DNA from: Zygnema cylindricum
Lineage: Eukaryota > Streptophyta > Zygnematophyceae > Zygnematales > Zygnemataceae
DNA length: 14,009 nt
Direction: 5' to 3'
Assembly (NCBI GenBank): GCA_037447655.1
Contig: JBBHKE010001880.1
Coordinates: 1 to 14,009 of the forward strand
In this document: positions 1 through 6,624 of the stretch, piece by piece
Layout of the letters: each line of letters begins with the position of its first letter
Position numbering within the stretch: the first letter of the stretch is position 1
Notes under the pieces: generated by a model
Told to the model about the DNA's origin: nothing
Database searches by the model: none
The model's input: only the letters and a program-made list of their open reading frames with translations
Program-made: the position numbers and the translations under genes

Positions 1-2
1 GC

Positions 3-76
3 GCCTCCCGCCCTCGCCCTCGTGGCTGCTGTTCTAGGAGCCTCTTGCCCTCGCCCTTGTGGCTGCTTTTCTAGAA
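3..76. repeat. Tandem duplication, 37-bp unit, two copies
   Basis: Positions 3-39 and 40-76 are two head-to-tail copies of a C-rich 37-bp unit, with only a handful of mismatches. Both contain the core gccctcgccc followed by tgtggctgct or cgtggctgct and a ttctag motif. The left copy begins almost at the window edge, so more copies may lie outside. An open frame across it is repeat-driven and is not called as a gene. Confidence 0.8.
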
Positions 77-539
77 GCATGCCACGTGGCAGGACAGCGC
101 CACCTGTTGGCCAACAATTTGCTCGCAACTTCGGTCGATGTGAATCCCGATGCAGCTCCGGCCTCCAGCTTCGCCACAAATCTCAGTATGTTTTGGAAAC
201 TTAAATAGTCCCCTAAACAATTTTCCTGCAGTTCTCATTTGCTGGAAATGGATACTAGTACAGTCTTGATTTTCCATGTCACAACTGAAATGTCCTACTT
301 ACTGACGGAAGGCACTCATGATTTATGAGGTTTAACTGAAACCACTTGAAGATAAATGTTTTTTTTTTTTTTTTTAAATTACCGCGTGTCTGAGGCTCTG
401 AAGCTTTCCTCTTCTTTGTAAGAATTTGCCTGCGGACGTACACTTTATTCCATGTGTCTGACGCTTTCTTTCGTTTTGTGTGCATCTGCAGCCGCTTGCG
501 GTACGGAAGTCGTTGGATGGGAGTGTTAAGGGACATGTA
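77..539. other. Non-coding stretch, no recognisable gene
   Basis: No supported coding region. Short open frames on both strands show no family motif. A homopolymer T tract (about 358-375) is the only low-complexity feature. The stretch becomes T-rich towards the repeat array starting near 540. Confidence 0.5.
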
Positions 540-757
540 GCGTCAAGTTATTTTTGTCTTGTCCGTACTTTTTCTTACGTCGATCAAGTCTTGTTGACCG
601 TCTTATCCGGACGTCTCACTTTTGGTCCTATCTGTACTTCCATACGTCGGTCCAGTTATTTGTATTTTTTTTCGTTACCTACGTCGGTCTAGTCTTTTTA
701 CGTAGAAGTCTTTTGACCGTCGGTCCAGTCTTTTGGGCGACGGTCCAGTCTTTTTTC
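540..757. repeat. Degenerate T-rich tandem array, period about 33-37 bp
   Basis: About six diverged units start near 540, 576, 611, 644, 681 and 717. Each begins with acgtc-like sequence followed by a ggtccagtctttt-like core. The spacings are roughly 36, 35, 33, 37 and 36 bp, and a shortened copy of the core follows at about 739. The open frames here encode Phe/Ser-rich repeats and are a by-product of the array. It ends about 11 bp before the LTR-like element at 769. Confidence 0.6.
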
Positions 758-768
758 TTACATACATT

Positions 769-946
769 TGTTGGAATCTAGACTAGGATTCCTTTGTTAC
801 AGCGCACCATAGAGCGCTTAGACTCCACAGTAATTAGCATTGTATATTTTGTATATAAGTGACTCTTCTCACTTAATGAAATCATCCCAAATACAAATCA
901 ATTCCTCTCTCTAATGCATTGATCTTTCTCTTGTGTACAATTTCAT
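769..946 (+). mobile_element. Probable Ty1/copia-type LTR (solo or 5' remnant)
   Basis: The segment starts with TGTTGGAATC, a common start of Copia LTRs. It has a TATA-like box (gtatataagt, about 851-860), then a pyrimidine-rich stretch (ttcctctctc, about 901-910), and could end in TTTCA at 946. The candidate is 178 bp, typical of short Copia LTRs. Inside it ggaatc/gattcc and agcgc/gcgct form small inverted repeats. The start motif and promoter layout are seen directly; the 3' boundary is inferred. I found no matching 5-bp target duplication, no canonical initiator-Met primer-binding site and no second copy in the window, so it may be a solo LTR, a decayed end, or chance. An ATG right at the proposed end opens a short frame (MASANPPP...) of unknown meaning. 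Confidence 0.45.
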
Positions 947-1497
947 GGCTTCCGCCAATCCACCTCCAATACTGTTTCGGCCTCGTGCACGGAAAACGTC
1001 AAAACTCGAAACTCGTATGGCGCCAATCGACATTTTGCACACTCACCACACACGTGTGGGGGGATCCTGTGGCTTCCGTCAGTACTGTAGACTGCCCAGC
1101 ATGATTATTGGATTAGCGGATAAGGATTTGGTGTTTATGCGATATTAGAACATATAATACTACAGTTGTTTATTGCAAGAAGACGAGCAGATTTGAGTTC
1201 ATTCCCCTAATAGTGCTACTAACACTATTTTATGATTTTCGGCCAGCAAGAGTCTTCGACGGTATAAACATTTTAAATTTGTAATCAGGCGAATAAAAGT
1301 AATAAAGAAGTTTTATGTGGCTTCATGTGTTTATTTCCCTCCCATATTTAGTGTTGCGACTGCGAGGTTCCCCATGACTGCTTGTTATGCAATCACTTCT
1401 GCATGTGAATGTTGCAAAACGCGCTAACAGTTTTTGGACGAACGTGTTTTCCTACCACTCCGGCAATAAAAAACGTAGTGTAGTGTTTCCTTGTTTG
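947..1497. other. Unassigned region after the LTR-like segment
   Basis: The first about 200 bases have normal base composition and short open frames (starting MASANPPP or MYNF) with no recognised domain. The rest is AT-rich with several aataaa motifs (for example near 1292, 1301 and 1462). It could hold a decayed gag start or a first exon followed by a 3' flank, but nothing is decisive. Confidence 0.4.
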
Positions 1498-1498
1498 C

Positions 1499-1517
1499 TG
1501 TACAGTACAGTACAGTA
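1499..1517. repeat. (TACAG)n microsatellite
   Basis: Short pentanucleotide run (tacag repeated three times plus partial units) directly abutting the TA target site of the MITE that starts at 1518. Confidence 0.75.
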
Positions 1518-1716
1518 CACCTTGAATCGTTATTAGCGTATAGATATTATTAGTGTAGAGAAAAAATTAGCGTCATTCATTCTATTTTAGTGCCAGTAGA
1601 CGTGGCAGATTATGGTCCACGTCCTTAAATAGTGTAATTTATTTTATTTAAGGTATCAATGTCAAAATTTTGGGGTGCCGATATAGCGTACATAAGGCTA
1701 ATAACGATTCACGGTG
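1518..1716. mobile_element. 199-bp MITE with 20-bp terminal inverted repeats and TA target duplication
   Basis: The left end, caccttgaatcgttattagc (1518-1537), is the reverse complement of the right end at 1697-1716 with one mismatch in 20. Both ends are flanked by TA (1516-1517 and 1717-1718), the duplication expected for Tc1/mariner-superfamily elements. The interior is AT-rich, has no coding capacity and contains a smaller inverted repeat (gacgtgg at about 1600 with ccacgtc at about 1616). The ends do not match the Stowaway CTCCCTCC end. Superfamily assignment rests only on the TA duplication and small size; delimitation of the element is strong. Confidence 0.8.
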
Positions 1717-1718
1717 TA

Positions 1719-2065
1719 GCATTTGAAATTTTGAATGTTGTGAATCGTACACACGTTTTTCGAACAAACGTGTTTCCTTTGGCTTAAGCGAGAAATTTAG
1801 GGTTTGCTTTAATGCTCAATGTCATGTCATTTGAACGTTTTAAAGTTTACAGAAAATTTCTTTACCCGCTGAAATTTGTTAACGTTTTGTTAAAACTCTC
1901 CCCTTGACTCTGATAAAACGTACGTTGTTGTTGCTTACTCGGCAGCCATAGTTACACTGTTGCACCAGCTAAAGTGTTATTTCCTTTCTCTGTTCGTTTC
2001 TCCTTATTGCCATGTGCCTTCTCGCTGACTGCTGCGGAAAGGCACACATGTGTGGGCCTGGAGAA
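1719..2065. other. Unassigned AT-rich spacer
   Basis: No gene seen. Partially repeated wording (cgaacaaacgtgtttcct near 1758 and cgaacgtgttttccta near 1438) lies on both sides of the MITE. This suggests an older duplicated segment into which the MITE inserted. A short palindrome, cacacatgtgtg, lies near 2043-2054. Confidence 0.45.
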
Positions 2066-2828
2066 CTACATGTGAATGCATCAAGAAAAGATGTCAGTTT
2101 AACCACATTTGAAGGCATTGATGAAAGAAGACATTGAGAAAAGAAAGCACTTTGACCACTTTTGACCGTTTAACTACAGGTGAATGCATATAGAAAGAAA
2201 GACATTTTAATCACATTTGAATGCCTCAAGAAAAGCAGACAGTTTAACCGCAGTTGAATACATCAAGAAAAGAAGGCAATTTAACCACATTTGAATCCAT
2301 TAAGAAAAGAAGACAATTTTACTACATTTGAATGCATCAAGAAGGAAGACAGTTAACCATAGGTGAATGCATCTAGTAAAGAAGACAACAAAAAATGTAG
2401 GCCATGATACCACATTTGAATGAATTACCAAAAGAAGACAGTTTGGCCACATTTGCATCCATTAAGAAAAAACGACAATTTTTATTAAAGTGTGCTTAAA
2501 GTAAAAAAGACAGTTTAAAACACACATTTCAATGTATTAAGAAATGACGGCAGTTTATTTTTATTCATCAAGAAAACTAGACTAAACAGTGTCACTACAA
2601 TTGAATGCATCAAGAAAACAAAAAAGTTCAACCACATTTCAATGCATTGAGAAAAGAAGCAAATTTAGCCGAAGATAACTTAATTACATATTAATGCATC
2701 AAACAAAAGAAGACATCCAAAAATGAAAAACATGACAGTTTAACTCCATTTTAAGTGGTGTAATTAAACCATATATGAATGAATAGTTAATGCTGTCTCC
2801 ATGCAACAGACAGTTTAATAGCACAAAT
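2066..2828. repeat. Decayed minisatellite, unit about 37 bp, roughly 16-18 copies
   Basis: The region is made of diverged head-to-tail copies of a unit reading approximately gaatgcatcaagaaaagaag followed by acagtttaaccacattt. Clean consecutive 37-bp units are visible at about 2180-2330. Later copies carry insertions of 15-35 bp and many substitutions, and the last recognisable fragment ends near 2828. The degree of decay suggests an old array. No reading frame stays open across it. Confidence 0.85.
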
Positions 2829-2873
2829 TATTTACGATAAAACAAACATTACTTCTACTTCACTTATCAACAG

Positions 2874-2934
2874 GCCAAAGGAGTTGCCACGGTGGACCAA
2901 AAATGTGGAGCAAATGAACCGAGCATTGAAGAGA
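2874..2934 (+). CDS. Possible orphan internal exon (uncertain)
   Basis: A 61-bp segment is preceded by a pyrimidine-containing stretch ending in cag and followed by a good donor, gtgagtg. One frame reads PKELPRWTKNVEQMNRALKR without a stop, entering at phase 2 and leaving at phase 0. Another frame is also open. I do not recognise the peptide. It cannot be spliced straight to the thioesterase exon at 6133 because the phases disagree. It would need an additional exon, belong to another gene, or be chance. Confidence 0.3.
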
Positions 2935-3394
2935 GTGAGTGTTTTTAACTTGTGTTAGAAAAGGATTGTCCTATATCTCACTCTAACAGTAATTTCAAGT
3001 GAATGAAAATGCGGTAACTTCAAATGCCCAAAACTATTGTGATGTTTATAATTATCAGGCAAAATCTAATACACTCCTGCAATAGCTCTTCCAAGCAGTG
3101 TTTTTCTGATATTTGGAGAGCAAATTTGATCATTTGTAAAATATCAGTTTTAGGAGAAAGTTTTAAAAGAAGATTTAAGGAAAATTTAGTAAGCGAACTA
3201 GGTTCAATAGAGGCTACTCACCTAACACTTAGTGACTTTAAATTCATGATATGAATTTATTGGATGTCTCATGGGATTCAGTGATTTTTTTTTTTAAACG
3301 AAGTCATGATAATTAGTAAAGTGAAATTATAGTATGCGTATTGGCCGATAGAAGCACCATTCTTAAAAAAAAATCTGAGTCTATCAGTAAAAAG
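2935..3394. other. AT-rich non-coding stretch
   Basis: No gene recognised. A 76-codon open frame from about 3024 has no domain motifs and a composition like its non-coding surroundings. Confidence 0.45.
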
Positions 3395-3795
3395 TGTTAG
3401 AAGAGTAGTCTTTGATAGAAGTTAATGTTTCTGTTCAATAGCGAAATTCTGAATTCTGTCATCTAGAATTTCGCTATTCAGAATTCTGCAGTCTGTGCAG
3501 TCTGTCCTAGTATCTAGGATTTCAGTATTTCGGTCTTTCTCTGTTTTGCAATCAATGTACTTTCACGTAATTAGATTCTGGTCAAGATCTGGTTATAAAT
3601 CTTGACCCTGGCTCTTGACCGAAAGGTCAAGTGCCCCTTCAAAATAGGAAAGTACGTTTCAGTCCTTGAGAGGGTACTCTCAAGATATTTTCTCTATTTA
3701 GCTTGTCTTTTTCTTATGTTTTGTATCAGTTTTGAAATCATTAATCAAAACAGAGCATTCTGTCTGTTCCCATTCTTTCCACTCTATTTGCTACT
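3395..3795 (+). promoter_or_regulatory. Leader / candidate 5' LTR of the Copia element, with TATA-like box and RNA hairpins
   Basis: This sequence precedes the gag start. It contains a TGTTAGAAGAG motif at 3395, which is LTR-start-like, and a TATA-like ttataaat at 3593-3600. It also holds several perfect inverted repeats: 14-bp arms at 3437-3450/3465-3478, 9-bp arms at 3580-3588/3599-3607, a 7-bp stem with a GAAA loop at 3614-3631, and an 8-bp stem with a GGTA loop at 3665-3684. A gtatcag at about 3723 weakly resembles the initiator-Met primer-binding site tggtatcag, but no CA dinucleotide ends an LTR just before it. A promoter/leader role is inferred from position; the hairpins are seen directly. 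Confidence 0.4.
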
Positions 3796-3813
3796 ATGGC
3801 TTCACCTTTCACA
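3790..3813 (+). repeat. 24-bp direct repeat, copy 1 (gag start region)
   Basis: The segment spans the gag initiation codon (atg at 3796-3798). It is identical, base for base, to 6067-6090. The flanking bases differ (t/g on the left, g/a on the right). Confidence 0.97.
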
Positions 3814-6114
3814 GGTTATGGGCCCGGCAACGCCAATACCGTTGCCAAATTTAATGGGACAGACTTTTACGGTTGGAAATACCAGATAGAACATCTATTT
3901 CGTCGTGAGAAACTTTGGTCGATCATTAGTGGCAGCGAACTTGAACCAACTGACGCTGCTGCCAAAACAATTTGGCTCGCTAAAAACGAGGAGGCCCACT
4001 CTCGGCTTGTCCTCGCTCTAGAGTCATCACAGATCGACATTGTCCGCGACGCAGTGTCTGCTCACAATGCATGGTCACTATTGACCTCTGCATATGAGAA
4101 TCAATCCTGGTCCAACAAGCTCTTTCTCAAAAGGCAGCTGAATACTTATCGCAAGCTGCCTACTGATTCTATTCAAACCTACGTCCAACATCTCAAGTCG
4201 CTGGCCGGTCAACTTAAGAGCATCAAATCGCCAATCTCCGATGATGATCTTATTTCGGCCATCCTGGGAGGTTTACCGGATTACTATTCCTCCCTCATTT
4301 CCTCCCTTGACAACTCGCCAGTTGCTCTGACTATTCCGACCCTAACTGCGCGACTGGTTCACGAGGAAATGAAACAATCTTTTCAAACAAAATCAGGAGT
4401 GGCTCTGGCGACCTTTTCACCCAATCCCAGGCCGCCAAAATCTCCTTCTCCCACCTGTCGCTATTGTCGAGCGTCAGATCACATCATAGATGTGTGTCCG
4501 GCGCTTAAACGCAAAAATGAACGACAAGGTGGACCCGGCCGTACTGGTGGACGAGGACAACCTGGAGGGCGTGGATCATACCACGGTCAAGCTTCATCGG
4601 CTGAAAGTACTTTTGCCCTTGGAAATTTGGCGTACTCCCAGACCAACCCTTTTGTCGAATCCCACTATCCGTACGGCCCAACTCATCTGGCGGATCACTC
4701 CAGCTCGCGAATCCCAATATACGTTCCTACTTATCCATTGTCGGCTTCTACCCAACCGCCCGTACTCCAACCACCGGTAGACAATGTCAGTCCGCCGCCA
4801 TCAATGACACAATCCGATTATGGATTCGCATTGTCCTCTGCAGTACAACAATCATCTCAGGTCCCTGACTCCGCTTGGATCGTTGATTCGGGCGCATCTC
4901 ACCACTTATCATCTCGCGCCGATTGGTTCTCATTTATGACTCCACTCAGTCCTCCAATGCCAATCATACTTGGCAACAACAGTACCCTCACGGCCACTCA
5001 TATCGGTCGTACAGTCACACCTTCCACCAACCGTCAAACCAATATTTCCCTCTCCAGCGTCCTTTTTGTCCCGGAACTACGAAAAAATCTCTTCTCTGTC
5101 GGTGCGGCCTTGAAACAAGGAGCAACAGCCGTCTTTTCCTCCGACCGAGTTGACTTTTTATCCCCAACAAAATCAACGGTCGGATTCGGAGTAAAAAGAG
5201 GCGACATCTATATCCTCTCGTCCTTCTCGCCCATTGGATTCGCCAACATGGCTGTCGCTTCCTCACAAGCCACCTTCTCCAAGTGGCACCTCCGATATGG
5301 TCACCTGTCCGGATCTAGTCTCCATGACTTGACCAAGGGTCTTGTAACTGGACTGGAACCCTTGACCAATCAAAAACTTCCATTTTGTTCCGGTTGCGTC
5401 GAAGGAAAGTTCTCTCGACCTTCCTTTCCCTCAAGTACGTCCAAATCTAACGGACCACTTGATTTGATCCACTCTGATCTATGTGGACCAATGTCAGTTC
5501 ACAGTCACAACGGCTCTCAATACTTTGTCACATTTATTGACGACGCAACACGCTACTGTCACATCTACCTAATTCGTCGAAAATCAGATACTTTTGCTAC
5601 TTTTCAACAATTTAAAGCAAAAGTAGAAAATTTCCACAATTCTCGCATCAAAGTTCTCCGTACAGATAACGGCGGTGAATTCTGTTCCACAGAATTCGCC
5701 TCGTTTCTCTCTGCTCATGGAATCACACACCAGACCACAGTGACATACACACCTCAACAGAATGGTGTCGCCGAACGGTACAACCGTACCGTCATCAACA
5801 TGGCACGCTCCATGCTCCATTTTGCCGGTCTCCCAACAATATTCTGGGGAGAATCCGTTACTACGGCAAACTATCTCCGAAATCTATGTCCGACTTCCAG
5901 TCTCCCTAATCTCACACCTCACGAGGCTTGGACAGGAACAAAACCGAGCGTCAGCCACTTACGAATATTCGGTAGTGTTGCGTGGATCAAGGATCTTACG
6001 CCCGCTGGAAAATGGAGCAGCCGTGCAAAACTCGGCTACATGGTCGGATATTCGAACGAATCAAAGGCTACTATGGCTTCACCTTTCACAAAAAGCTTGG
6101 TTGTGGAAATCTGA
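3796..6114 (+). mobile_element. Truncated Ty1/copia retrotransposon gag-pol ORF (Gag, protease, integrase; RT and RNase H missing)
   Basis: A single 772-codon frame encodes the first half of a Copia polyprotein. Residues about 15-200 are the Gag region (FNGTDFYGWK near 19-28). A CCHC zinc knuckle follows (C221, C224, H229, C234), then a Gly/Arg-rich patch (about 245-260). The aspartic protease motif DSGASHH starts at D364. The integrase zinc finger uses H498, H503, C531 and C534, and the catalytic core uses D561, D624 and E660 with the family's D-35-E spacing. Copia order is confirmed because integrase precedes where RT should be. The family-like sequence stops just after GYSNESK (residues 751-757). 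The last 15 residues derive from an exact 24-bp copy of the gag start region plus adjoining DNA, so the element is broken at about 6066. No RT, RNase H or 3' LTR follows. The frame is otherwise free of stops, which suggests a fairly recent insertion. It lies sense-oriented within a host intron. Confidence 0.93.
6067..6090 (+). repeat. 24-bp direct repeat, copy 2 (at the Copia break point)
   Basis: An exact copy of 3790-3813, 2277 bp downstream (759 codons, so in the same frame). It begins where Copia integrase similarity ends and stops 42 bp before the first recognised thioesterase exon. It looks like a templated insertion at a deletion junction. Confidence 0.95.
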
Positions 6115-6132
6115 TGAGAATCTTCTTTGCAG

Positions 6133-6224
6133 GAAGAGGTTTTTGGCAACAATTCCACTTTTTGAAGGCGTAGGATCTGATGGCAAAAAAGAGATCGCGC
6201 AAATGCTTATAGTGAAGCAATATG
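6133..6224 (+). CDS. Thioesterase gene exon A: start of cNMP-binding domain
   Basis: Acceptor tctttgcag and donor gtaagt bound 92 bp entering at phase 2 and leaving at phase 1. It encodes KRFLATIPLFEGVGSDGKKE and then IAQMLIVKQYG. This is the N-terminal helix and first strand of a cNMP-binding domain (the family's L-xx-vPlf-gl pattern). The same frame is open upstream into the Copia DNA but has no nearby ATG, so an upstream exon is required. The acceptor lies 42 bp after the Copia junction repeat. Confidence 0.88.
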
Positions 6225-6578
6225 GTAAGTTATGCTTACCTCTCCATCTTATTTCAGAGTATGAGATCGTCGACGTAAACAAATTTATAAGAACAACCTG
6301 TGGAATCAATAATTTTTTGTTGTTTATGTACTGTCACAAAGGCATTCACAATTTTCAACTGTTAAATGCGGTGAACTTTTTTGTTTTGTATGGTCAAGTA
6401 ATTCTTTTGGTCAGAACAACTGTTAAAGTATCTCTCCTCTAAAACGGAAAAATTCCGGCTCGCAGGGCTTGGAGATCAAGTAGTGTGGTTTGGAACTGAG
6501 GAAGAAGGCCTATTTCTTATTTGGAGAGGGAAGGTAAGCAGAAAATTTAAATCCTAATCTAATATGTCAATATGTTAT

Positions 6579-6624
<46 letters not shown>

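Noticed and set aside
480-781. Small Phe/Ser-rich ORFs
   Set aside because: Produced by the T-rich 37-bp repeat array; no start context or family match.
3614-3631. GAAA-loop hairpin as part of a hammerhead or other small ribozyme
   Set aside because: No CTGATGA core or matching helices nearby. It is only a simple stem with a stable tetraloop.
3719-3732. gtatcag as initiator-Met primer-binding site
   Set aside because: Only about eight of the first nine bases agree, the match ends there, and no LTR-ending CA lies directly upstream. Mentioned as weak only.
6068-6131. Frameshift in integrase continuing as KGYYGFTFHKK
   Set aside because: The DNA is an exact copy of the gag start region and the resemblance ends after two residues, so a junction explains it better than a frameshift.
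5762-6442. 226-codon open frame covering exon A
   Set aside because: The upstream part is the antiframe of integrase and the downstream part reads into an intron. Only 6133-6224 is exon.
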